The notes beneath the pieces were generated by a model. The model made no database searches and was not told the origin of the DNA. It was given only the letters and a program-made list of their open reading frames with translations. This document shows positions 1 to 6,815 of a stretch of DNA of 7,990 nucleotides, piece by piece. Made by a program: the position numbers and the translations under genes. The stretch's first letter is position 1. Every line of letters begins with the position of its first letter. Origin of the DNA: Treponema sp. (GTDB taxonomy: Bacteria; Spirochaetota; Spirochaetia; Treponematales; Treponemataceae); the NCBI GenBank assembly GCA_017614655.1, contig JAGABO010000021.1, positions 1 to 7,990 of the forward strand, written 5' to 3'.

Positions 1-172
1 ATGAAATCTGATGTCCGTTTTTTTCCAGCGTACCGATACCGGAAAGCGGATCCCAGTAAACGGTTATGCCGTAGCCCTGCACACCGGAAACAAGTTCACA
101 CGGTTCTGCTGCAAAAATGCGCGCAGTAAAAGAGGCAATCAACATCAGTAAAAAAAATATTTTTGTTTTCAA
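1..172 (-). CDS. Exported protein, N-terminal 57 codons only (possible N-acetylmuramoyl-L-alanine amidase)
   Basis: The frame is open from a TTG at 172-170 to the window edge, so the C-terminal part is missing. The first residues are MKTKIFFLLMLIASFTARIF followed by AAE. This is a signal peptide with two lysines, a hydrophobic core and a likely signal peptidase I site after Phe-Ala-Ala. The mature part includes VYWDPLSGIGTLEKNGHQIS. I associate such a 'YWDPLSG.G.LEKNGH' segment with the N-terminal stalk-like region of Treponema cell-wall amidases, but that is from memory and the catalytic domain lies outside the window. The TTG is preferred because AAGGA lies 8 nt upstream, and because the in-frame ATG at 145 has no Shine-Dalgarno and would remove the basic start of the signal peptide. 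The TTG overlaps the stop of the ATP-grasp gene by 4 nt (TTGA), so it is the last visible gene of the operon and probably translationally coupled. The gene is confident; the amidase assignment is weak. Confidence 0.72.
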   Translation of the reverse strand, partial: MKTKIFFLLMLIASFTARIFAAEPCELVSGVQGYGITVYWDPLSGIGTLEKNGHQIS

Positions 173-1794
173 TATATTTTTCCTTTTTCTGCTACAGTAT
201 CGCTTAAATAGAGCAATCCCTGCAAGCCCCCCCTTATAAGATAAGAAAGAATCTTCCTGCTGGAAAGTTCTGGATGTACGGGAGATATTTCATCAAAAAG
301 AAGGGCTGTTTTTTTAACGCTTCTGTAATTATAATCCTTTAACAAAAGAAAATCATCCGGTAAAGAAGATGCCAGAAATTCAGCAAGCGGAAGATCTTTT
401 TTAAGGACAGGATTTTTTTCTTCAAATGCACGAAGTTCTTCACTAAACTTTTCTGCTTCAAAACACGAAGGAGGAAAACTTTTTTCTGTTTCGAGTTCTT
501 TTCCGGAAAGGAAAATATCTGTTTCAAAGGAGCCGGTTAAAAGCCGTAAAACTATATTGGAGACAGCATTTTCTGCAGAAGAAGATGCATCCTCCAGCGT
601 CTCTGCACGGCTTATTACGTTACCGCACTTCTGAACATTATTTCTTGGAAAAGAAACTTCATCTCCTTCCTGAGCACGCGGAAAAACATTTTTCACAAAA
701 GGAGAAGCAAGCGCCTTATCAAGGCCGTAGATTTTTTTAACTGTACCCGGAATCGAAATCCAGCTTCTTTCGCAGGAATAAGCGTTACATGGAACTTCGT
801 ACATTTCATAGCCTGCATCTTCTACAGAAAGCGGAACTCTCGAAGAAAGAAGAGACTCCGGTTTTTGTCCCGCTGCAATAAGAAGTGCTTCTTTTGTTAA
901 ATCCAGGCCCGAAGCATACGGGTAAGTCCAGCCGGACATGTAGCCGCCCGAAAGACGTGCTGCAATTTCTCCAAGCATAGGTCCGCTTGAAGTAAGCTTT
1001 ATGTCTGCCTTTGCTGCACCACAGGTAAGGCCAAGTGACTTTGCTCCGCGTGCAAAAGCTTTTATAAGGGAAAGTTTTGTTTTTTCATCAACAGAAAAAG
1101 ACGGCATCGTGTGGCCGGTTTCGATAAAGTAAGGCGGAAAGAAAATGTGTCTGTCTGCAAAACCTGTAACTGTAAAGGTTCCGTCGTAAATAAGTGCATC
1201 TATGGAAAACTCCGGGCCTTCCATGTAATCTTCAAGAATTGCAGAAGAAGATTTTGAATAGCGCACGGCATCTTCTAAGGACGGAAGAAGTTCGCTTCGG
1301 CCTCTTACAAGACGGCAGCCTCTGGCCCCCATGTTGTCACAGGGTTTTACAACCTTTGGAAAAGAAAGGAGACCCGCACTTCCGTCAGAAATAAACTCTG
1401 CAATAGAAGACCGTCTTATTTTTGTAAAACCCGGAGAAGGAACGCCTTCTTTTTCGAAGCAGCTTCTCATAAGGGCTTTATTGCTTGCATTTTTTGAAGC
1501 TTCATAGCTGTGACCGGGAAGTCCCGTATTCTCGGAAACATAAGCAACACTCGAAGAAAAATCTGTTCCGGCCGTAAAAACAGCACATAAAACGTCCCTG
1601 TATTCGCGGGCAAGAGACAAAAGACCTTCCTTATCCTTAAGGTCTACAGTAAAAAACTTATCTGCATACGAAACGCAGACGGCCTTAGGATTTGCATCGG
1701 CACATATTATTTTAAAGCCTGATTTTTTTGCTGCCTCGAATGCCGGCTTCTGCATGAGGCCTGCCCCGAGAATAAAAACGTATCTGTCACTCAT
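169..1794 (-). CDS. ATP-grasp carboxylate-amine ligase-like protein with extra C-terminal region
   Basis: This 541-residue protein is a predicted cytoplasmic ATP-grasp enzyme of the CarB/PurK/PurT type. Such enzymes activate a carboxylate as an acyl phosphate and join it to an amine or similar nucleophile; the substrate cannot be read here. Visible parts are: a Rossmann-like pre-ATP-grasp domain (about 1-100) starting with FILGAGLMQKPAF; the ATP-grasp fold (about 105-310) with the ATP-binding lysine at VVKP (148-151), the glycine-rich loop DNMGARG (153-159) and ILEDYMEGPEFSID (186-199); and the metal-binding end KADI (262-265) with GEIAARLSGG (275-284). In that last motif the usual E-x-N/A-P-R appears as EIAAR. 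A post-ATP-grasp lobe (about 330-420) includes GNVISRAETLEDA. Residues about 425-541 are an acidic, helical-looking extension that I do not recognise. The ATG at 1794 overlaps the preceding stop by 4 nt (ATGA), with TAAGG about 10 nt upstream. Its place after a cytidylyltransferase/methyltransferase fusion suggests it attaches an amino acid or similar group to an activated sugar; this is inference. Confidence 0.9.
   Translation of the reverse strand: MSDRYVFILGAGLMQKPAFEAAKKSGFKIICADANPKAVCVSYADKFFTVDLKDKEGLLSLAREYRDVLCAVFTAGTDFSSSVAYVSENTGLPGHSYEASKNASNKALMRSCFEKEGVPSPGFTKIRRSSIAEFISDGSAGLLSFPKVVKPCDNMGARGCRLVRGRSELLPSLEDAVRYSKSSSAILEDYMEGPEFSIDALIYDGTFTVTGFADRHIFFPPYFIETGHTMPSFSVDEKTKLSLIKAFARGAKSLGLTCGAAKADIKLTSSGPMLGEIAARLSGGYMSGWTYPYASGLDLTKEALLIAAGQKPESLLSSRVPLSVEDAGYEMYEVPCNAYSCERSWISIPGTVKKIYGLDKALASPFVKNVFPRAQEGDEVSFPRNNVQKCGNVISRAETLEDASSSAENAVSNIVLRLLTGSFETDIFLSGKELETEKSFPPSCFEAEKFSEELRAFEEKNPVLKKDLPLAEFLASSLPDDFLLLKDYNYRSVKKTALLFDEISPVHPELSSRKILSYLIRGGLQGLLYLSDTVAEKGKIY
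181..185 (-). promoter_or_regulatory. Shine-Dalgarno AAGGA for the exported-protein gene
   Basis: AAGGA on the minus strand sits 8 nt before the TTG at 172, inside the last codons of the ATP-grasp gene. It fixes TTG rather than the ATG at 145 as the start. Confidence 0.7.
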
Positions 1795-4184
1795 AAATCT
1801 TTTACCTTAACTGCATACACTTCAAAAGTGTCACCTGCTTTAAATAATCGGCTTAAAAAAAACAAAACCTTAAAACGCAGGGAAGAAGGATTAAGTTTAC
1901 TGCAATGCGGAAAGCGTTCCGGATGGATTCCCGTTGGAACAATCTTTTTAATTTTAAAGCCGAATGACGAAAGTATTTTAGAAGCCTTCGCAGGTTCCCA
2001 AAGCGTAAAGTGATCCTCTGGACTTGTAGAGAAAAACTTCTTCTTAAAAAAACGGCCGGTAACTCCGGAAGCAGACGGCGTAGAAAAAGCAAAAACTCCC
2101 CCCTTATTAAGAAGAGCGTTGATTTTTACAAGCACGTCTTTAAGGTTTTCGAAGTGTTCTATTACATACCAGAGGGTAACTGAATCAAACGTGTTTTTTT
2201 CAAAAAGTTCTTCCGGGTTAAAATCAGGAAACGACGCTACTGCAGAGGGAAAGCCCAGTGTTTCTTTAACGTAGGAAACAGCTTCTCCGGAAATATCCGT
2301 TCCGAAAACGTCAAAGCCTGCATCTTTTGCCGCACTTAAAAAAGGGCCGAAGGCACAGCCCACATCTAAAAGAGAGGCTGCGCTTTTTGTTTTTAACATG
2401 CCCTTTATTAAAGAAACACGGCGCACTCCCTGAGCCTTGATATTTGCAAAGTCTTCGATATAAGTTTTTCCATACTGCTTTTCGTAGTCAGAAAAAAAGT
2501 AGTCCTTATTGTATAAAACTTCCCGGTCAGAAACCTTAAACCCCTGATAAATCATTGAACAGGAAGGACAGCGGAAAAAAGTCCTGTTCCTGTCGCGGAA
2601 CAAAACTTTTCCTTCGGGCGCTTTTTCCCTGCAGACCGGACATGGTATTTTTTTTGAATCAGAAATACGTTCAAGAAAAGAAGAAAGGCTTACCTCTTTT
2701 TCCTTAAAAGGAAGCTCTGTAAAAAGTTTTTCCTTTTCTTTTAGCGCACGTAAAAAATATTTTGATTCCAGATGATTTTTCTTAAGAAGATAAAAGCCGT
2801 ATTTTTTTGAAAGCTTTTCATGAAGTGCGCTTGTTCCGGTAAGAATAACTGCACAGCCTGCAGAAAGTGCTTCAAATGCCGTAAAGCCGAAATGAGTTAC
2901 CACAAGATCGTAAAGGTAAAGCTTTTCCTTTAAATTTTCTACAGGATTTTCTTTAGTAACAAGGTCTGTCTCAAACCCAAGTTTTCTTAAAGAAGCAGCA
3001 GCCTTTTCTCCAAGTCCTGCTGCATCTTCTCCGCCTATGGAAACAAGAACCTTTTTTATATTGCGCAAAGCATCAGGCTTTTTTCTATTTACCGGAAGTT
3101 CAAGAAAAGACGGAGACCAGATATTTGAATAACTTTTTAGCGGAGGAATTACATCCAGGGCAAAAGAAGCAGAACTTTTCTTTATATTTCCTTCATCAAG
3201 GGCACAGACTTTTAAATCGCAAAGAAGTTTTTGCATTCTGCAGTCTGTTCTGAATAAATCCGTAAAAACCGTATCAAAAAGTTTTATATCTTCTTTTGAA
3301 TCTATAATCTTAAATGAAGGAAGACCTGAAGAAGAAACAAGTTCAGTTATGTCATCAATTGTTTTATAAGGCGGATTTTTTTCTATAAAAACATATCCGT
3401 CTGTTTTAACTGCAAGCGAAAGACACCGGCGTAAGTGCCCCGTTCCCCTTCCCTTTTTTACGCAGGGAATAAAAAGCGAAGGAGAAGATACACTTTTTTT
3501 CTTAAAGGCTTCTGCAATATCTTCGCACGAAAAAGGCGCTTCTTTTTTTAAAAAGCCATTTAAATATGAATACGCAAGAACTGCATGAAAATAATCTTCT
3601 TTTGTATCGACCGTTGTACGCAGGTCCGGAAAATAAAACCTGTCTTCTGCTTTTTTAAACACACACTTAACCCTGTCTGTATGGCGGTATAACGCAGGCC
3701 CCACGTGTTCATGATCATAGGGATCGGAGGTAAGAGATTCTGCTTCTAAAAGAGAATGAGCATCAAAAACTTCAACACCGCTTCCATGAGGAAGACCCGT
3801 GTATGTCATATAGGAAGTTCCGTCATTTAGAGAAAGAAATTCCTGTAAGAGAGAAGAAGCTGCTTCGTAAAAAAGAAACGGATTATCGCAGGTTCCGCGC
3901 ACTACAACATCGCTTTTGTATTTTTTAATTGCACCGGTATAACGGGAAAGTACATCAGAAAGACTTCCCGTATAAAGTTCATAACCGAACTTTTCTGCAG
4001 TATCTTTTAAAAACGGTGCACTTTCTTTATCTGTTGCAAGCACGTAATCATCACAGGGAACTTTCTTCATGGAAAGAAGCACATGACTTAGAACAGTTCC
4101 GTTTCCAAGAGGAAGAAGAGCTTTTCCTTTTAGCCTTGTAGAAGAAAGCCTGCACTGGAGAATAAGGGAAACTTTTTTTTTCAT
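1791..4184 (-). CDS. Multidomain fusion: SpsF-type cytidylyltransferase, SpsG/PseG-like domain, zinc ribbon and SAM methyltransferase
   Basis: This is a 797-residue cytoplasmic fusion. Residues 1-235 are an SpsF/CMP-KDO-synthetase-like nucleotidyltransferase: LILQCRLSSTRLKGKALLPL (7-26) is the CTP-binding signature, CDNPF (99-103) carries the likely metal-binding Asp, and DLRTTVDTKEDY (187-198) matches the family's C-terminal motif. Residues about 236-505 resemble SpsG/PseG, the GT-B-fold UDP-sugar hydrolases: KGRGTGHLRRCLSLA (244-258) holds the expected Gly-rich loop and His250, followed by SIGGEDAAG (382-390) and HFGFTAFEALSAGCAVI (431-447). A four-cysteine zinc ribbon follows (C515, C518, C539, C542). 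Then comes a class I methyltransferase with motif I LLDVGCAFG (605-613), the acidic GTDIS (628-632) and FDSVTLWYVIEHFEN (666-680). Together these could activate, process and methylate one sugar; the exact sugar is unknown. The ATG at 4184 is chosen because the sequence begins directly with MKKKVSLILQ at the family start and lies 1 nt after the preceding stop; GGGGA lies upstream. A longer frame to 4289 only shadows the preceding gene. Codons 2-4 are a run of nine A. Confidence 0.93.
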   Translation of the reverse strand: MKKKVSLILQCRLSSTRLKGKALLPLGNGTVLSHVLLSMKKVPCDDYVLATDKESAPFLKDTAEKFGYELYTGSLSDVLSRYTGAIKKYKSDVVVRGTCDNPFLFYEAASSLLQEFLSLNDGTSYMTYTGLPHGSGVEVFDAHSLLEAESLTSDPYDHEHVGPALYRHTDRVKCVFKKAEDRFYFPDLRTTVDTKEDYFHAVLAYSYLNGFLKKEAPFSCEDIAEAFKKKSVSSPSLFIPCVKKGRGTGHLRRCLSLAVKTDGYVFIEKNPPYKTIDDITELVSSSGLPSFKIIDSKEDIKLFDTVFTDLFRTDCRMQKLLCDLKVCALDEGNIKKSSASFALDVIPPLKSYSNIWSPSFLELPVNRKKPDALRNIKKVLVSIGGEDAAGLGEKAAASLRKLGFETDLVTKENPVENLKEKLYLYDLVVTHFGFTAFEALSAGCAVILTGTSALHEKLSKKYGFYLLKKNHLESKYFLRALKEKEKLFTELPFKEKEVSLSSFLERISDSKKIPCPVCREKAPEGKVLFRDRNRTFFRCPSCSMIYQGFKVSDREVLYNKDYFFSDYEKQYGKTYIEDFANIKAQGVRRVSLIKGMLKTKSAASLLDVGCAFGPFLSAAKDAGFDVFGTDISGEAVSYVKETLGFPSAVASFPDFNPEELFEKNTFDSVTLWYVIEHFENLKDVLVKINALLNKGGVFAFSTPSASGVTGRFFKKKFFSTSPEDHFTLWEPAKASKILSSFGFKIKKIVPTGIHPERFPHCSKLNPSSLRFKVLFFLSRLFKAGDTFEVYAVKVKDL

Positions 4185-4185
4185 T

Positions 4186-5136
4186 CTAGTTTCCCCACTC
4201 CTTAATAAGACCTGCAGCATCAGTTTTAAAGCGGTACTTATTTTCTTCGGTCCAGCGGCAGGCATCCCTGAACTGTCGTAAGGATTCATTTAATCCGCAG
4301 GAAGACCTTAACTTAAACGGAAGAAATGAAAGCCGCGGAATATAGCCGTGATCAACTTTAAAAACCGGAGCAAGATTCTTTAAATAAAAACGCAGATATG
4401 AAAGATCGGAAGTTTTATCTTCATCAGGAATGCTTCCCTGGTAGGAAAGGTCAAAGCCGGAAGAAACGGTAATTTTTTCGCCCCAGAGCCAGGCACGCAT
4501 ATAAAAGTCAAGCTTCTGCCAGTAAAGGGAACTTATCGTATAATCAAAACCGCCAAGATGAATAAAGCGGTCTCTGTTATAAAGGCCTGCATAATCTGCA
4601 GCATACAGTGTAGGAACTCCGTCTGCAGCACTGGCAGAAGATGTTACGTTAAAAACGGATTTTACGCTTTCGGGCGTAAAGTTTACGGGAATTCCGTGAA
4701 GTGATGAAGTATAAAGATGCGGAACGGTACAGAATATATTTTTTTCTGCAAATCTTTCTACCGTCTGCATATTAAACGCAAACTTTCCTGATGCAAGTTC
4801 AACAGGAAGAATAAGCATGTAAGGGGACGAAGTTTCACTTACGGCAATATTCAGCATATCGCCGACAGTAACATTTTCCAGTGCAGTTATAAAATAAACC
4901 GAAGGAAAAAGTTTTGAAAGGTTTGTCTTGGAAAAGCCGCCGGTTCCTTCTTCGATACATATAACTTTTTCGAAACCTCTGGCAACAATATTTTCAAAAG
5001 TTTCCTCGCGTAAAAGTGAAGTCTTCCTGTTAAACAGAATGCATGTAACAGGAACCAGAGGTGACGGATTTACTTTTCCTCCGAGGACAGAATAATTTAC
5101 GCTCCTGCAGTTAAAAGTTAAAGGTATAGTATTCAT
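4186..5136 (-). CDS. GT2-like (GT-A fold) glycosyltransferase-related protein
   Basis: This 316-residue protein has no signal peptide or membrane segment. I do not recognise a named family, but it has the look of a family 2 glycosyltransferase. A beta-strand and loop occur at VTCILFNRKT (30-39). A segment at about 94-117 (MLNIAVSETSSPYMLILPVEL...) matches the place where GT2 enzymes carry their DXD metal site. LGGFDYTISSLYWQKLDFYM (194-213), then RAWLWGEKI, resembles the GT2 'GGFDE...ED.DL..R....G' acceptor/base region. The usual DXD is absent (LPVELASG instead), so it may be metal-independent, use another residue or be non-catalytic. The ATG at 5136 is chosen because GCAGGA lies 6 nt upstream. 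A GTG at 5166 in the same frame has AAAGG touching it, which is too close. The gene overlaps the end of the SPASM gene by 26 nt and stops 1 nt before the fusion gene, so it is tightly embedded in the sugar operon. It probably transfers a sugar; the donor and acceptor are unknown. Confidence 0.82.
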   Translation of the reverse strand: MNTIPLTFNCRSVNYSVLGGKVNPSPLVPVTCILFNRKTSLLREETFENIVARGFEKVICIEEGTGGFSKTNLSKLFPSVYFITALENVTVGDMLNIAVSETSSPYMLILPVELASGKFAFNMQTVERFAEKNIFCTVPHLYTSSLHGIPVNFTPESVKSVFNVTSSASAADGVPTLYAADYAGLYNRDRFIHLGGFDYTISSLYWQKLDFYMRAWLWGEKITVSSGFDLSYQGSIPDEDKTSDLSYLRFYLKNLAPVFKVDHGYIPRLSFLPFKLRSSCGLNESLRQFRDACRWTEENKYRFKTDAAGLIKEWGN

Positions 5137-6757
5137 CACAGTTCCTGCATTTTTCACAGTATTCACCCTTTATATGATTTTCGAGTTCGCCGGTCAATTT
5201 ATTCCAGAGAGTCTCAAGTCCGTCTGTAAACACATTTCCAAGAACCTTATGTCCCAAATCTTCACGGCACATAGGAACACTTCCGTCCGGGAAAATACAG
5301 ATATCCCTTTTTAAATGCCAGCAGGGATTTCTTTTTACGGGAGAAAGGTCTGCAGGTTTACGTTCTGGAAGCATTCTGCAGAAATGGTCATATTTCTGAA
5401 TAATCACGTTTCCACCCGAAGGAGAAGTCTTTTCTTTGTAGAACCGGAAAAACTTTTCCAGTTCATCTTCATTTTCGTTAACACGCGTAAACTGTGCATA
5501 TACGGCAGAAGGAAAGAAACTGTTCAGGAGAGATAAATTTTCTTTTGCAGTTTCAAACGCACTCTTTTCTTTACAGAGCTCAGGACAGACATTATGCATC
5601 TGAAGATATTTTTCTTCCGTAAAGGCATCAAGTTTTACAATCCAGTTTACGGCATTCATTCCGTTTGTTCTCTTCGGAAATATATTCATTACATTAGCAA
5701 TTGATTCTGCCTGTGTCTGTGTAAGCATGATTCCGTCTGTTTCTATAAGTACACTTAAGCCCGGTTTTTCAAGAACGACAGCTACATAATCAGCAATGTT
5801 TTCTATAAGGAGCGGTTCTCCCCAGAAGCTTAATGAAACAACAGCATTATCACTGAGATTAGAAATCATTTCTATAAGCTTTTTAAACATTTCGAGCTTC
5901 ATGTTTTCAAATGCACAGTTTGAATCCGGAAAAGGAAGTCCACCGAAACGCTTTTTGTAAAGTTCAGGATAGATGGAATAAGTTTCTATTGAGGCACATC
6001 TCCACGCAATCTGGACATTATAAAAAGCAGGAACCGTTTTCTGAACTTCTGCACAGTTTTTTGCAAAAGCACTTAAAGCCTCTGCCGTAAATTCTACGGC
6101 ATTTTTTTCTGCATTTTCATAAAGCTTTCTACAGGCAATAAAATTGATTTTATCTCCGCAGGAAAAATCAAAACGATAAAGTCTGTAATCTTCCGGAGCA
6201 ATAACGGCTTCTATATCAAAAGCATTAATATCACCCTTCATTATATTAAAAATGCATCCGTTTGTTACAGGAGCTTCGCCCTGCTCTTTTCTTAAACCGC
6301 CGGAAAGCTCACTTATAATCTTAACCGCCCCGCCGTCAATAACTTCCGGAGCAAAGCCTGCAGGATAACCGTCTGCCGATGTATATTCAGCAAGGTACTT
6401 TTTATGTGTATCAATTACTTCAAGAGAAAGTTTTTCATCAAGGAAGGGTCTGTCCGAAGATGTATAGACGACATAATCAGCTTCGTATTTTCCGCATGAA
6501 CTCTCCATCGAAGAAAGAAGTTTACGGGTATTCCATGCCTCTTCGCTTACGATTTCATATTTTGATTCATCTGCAGAAGAAAGAGATGCTTTTATAGAAG
6601 AAACATTACTTTCTGAAGCTGCAATTACGATTTTTCCGCATTCCGGAAGCTTACAAGCCCATTCAAAATCAATTTCAAAGGCACTTTTTCCGTTAAAAGC
6701 CTTTTCAAAAACATAAGGAGAAGAAAAACCTGCATATAAGAAAACTATACTTTTCAT
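5111..6757 (-). CDS. Spiro-SPASM-like protein: SpsF-like N-terminus, degenerate radical-SAM barrel, SPASM domain
   Basis: This 548-residue protein starts MKSIVFLYAG and has no signal peptide. Residues about 1-230 resemble a degraded nucleotidyltransferase of the SpsF kind: TSSDRPFLDE (99-108) and YPAGFAPEVIDG (131-142) parallel CDNPFLF and LPHGSGVEVFD in the neighbouring fusion protein. Residues about 245-450 look like a radical-SAM partial barrel, with VQIAWRC (248-254), SLSFWGEPLL (308-317, in place of GGEPLL), VLIETDG (336-342) and VKLDAF (374-379). The CX3CX2C cluster motif is not there: after C254 the expected cysteines are E258 and S261, so ordinary radical-SAM chemistry is not expected. 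The C-terminal SPASM domain is complete: C479, C487, GSVPMC (492-497) and CEKCRNC (534-540), likely to bind Fe-S. From memory this layout fits a spirochaete-only family called spiro-SPASM; its function is unknown to me. The ATG at 6757 is the natural domain start, although AAAGG directly abuts it; earlier in-frame codons are antisense to xseA. It is the first gene of the operon. Confidence 0.88.
   Translation of the reverse strand: MKSIVFLYAGFSSPYVFEKAFNGKSAFEIDFEWACKLPECGKIVIAASESNVSSIKASLSSADESKYEIVSEEAWNTRKLLSSMESSCGKYEADYVVYTSSDRPFLDEKLSLEVIDTHKKYLAEYTSADGYPAGFAPEVIDGGAVKIISELSGGLRKEQGEAPVTNGCIFNIMKGDINAFDIEAVIAPEDYRLYRFDFSCGDKINFIACRKLYENAEKNAVEFTAEALSAFAKNCAEVQKTVPAFYNVQIAWRCASIETYSIYPELYKKRFGGLPFPDSNCAFENMKLEMFKKLIEMISNLSDNAVVSLSFWGEPLLIENIADYVAVVLEKPGLSVLIETDGIMLTQTQAESIANVMNIFPKRTNGMNAVNWIVKLDAFTEEKYLQMHNVCPELCKEKSAFETAKENLSLLNSFFPSAVYAQFTRVNENEDELEKFFRFYKEKTSPSGGNVIIQKYDHFCRMLPERKPADLSPVKRNPCWHLKRDICIFPDGSVPMCREDLGHKVLGNVFTDGLETLWNKLTGELENHIKGEYCEKCRNCDEYYTFNF
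5143..5148 (-). promoter_or_regulatory. Shine-Dalgarno GCAGGA for the GT2-like gene
   Basis: GCAGGA on the minus strand is followed by a 6-nt spacer and the ATG at 5136. It lies inside the 3' end of the SPASM gene and supports the shorter 316-residue product over the GTG start at 5166. Confidence 0.65.
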
Positions 6758-6779
6758 CCTTTCTATTATCGGAATTCTC

Positions 6780-6808
6780 TTGTCTAAATTAAGGGTAATG
6801 TTTAATAT
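6780..6808 (+). promoter_or_regulatory. xseA: Possible sigma-70-like promoter for xseA
   Basis: TTGTCT (6780-6785) and TAATAT (6803-6808) are separated by exactly 17 nt; each matches its consensus at four of six positions. Transcription would then begin near 6815, at or next to the ATG at 6816, so either the mRNA is nearly leaderless or the real promoter lies elsewhere. The whole divergent gap is only 58 nt, so promoters for both directions must overlap or extend into the coding regions. Confidence 0.3.
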
Positions 6809-6809
6809 A
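6804..6809 (-). promoter_or_regulatory. Possible -10 element for the leftward operon
   Basis: TATATT on the minus strand matches the sigma-70 -10 consensus at five of six positions and would give a leader of about 40 nt before the ATG at 6757. The -35 region is poor. A second candidate, GATAAT (6764-6769), lies so close to the ATG that the transcript would be nearly leaderless. It is a guess from sequence only. Confidence 0.25.
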
Positions 6810-6815
6810 GGGCAA

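Noticed and set aside
1853..2092. 79-residue minus-strand frame inside the fusion gene
   Set aside because: It lies in another frame of the methyltransferase coding region, with no Shine-Dalgarno or domain; other short frames at 339-527, 1194-1394, 1828-2013, 3929-4141, 5315-5536 and 6379-6597 were rejected for the same reason.
4185..4289. 35-residue N-terminal extension of the fusion protein
   Set aside because: It overlaps the end of the GT2-like gene in another frame, and the cytidylyltransferase signature starts right after the ATG at 4184.
5137..5166. GTG start giving a 326-residue GT2-like protein
   Set aside because: Its AAAGG abuts the GTG with no spacer, whereas the ATG at 5136 has GCAGGA at 6 nt.
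5111..6757. Annotation as an active radical-SAM enzyme
   Set aside because: The CX3CX2C motif is absent, so only a radical-SAM-like fold with SPASM can be claimed.
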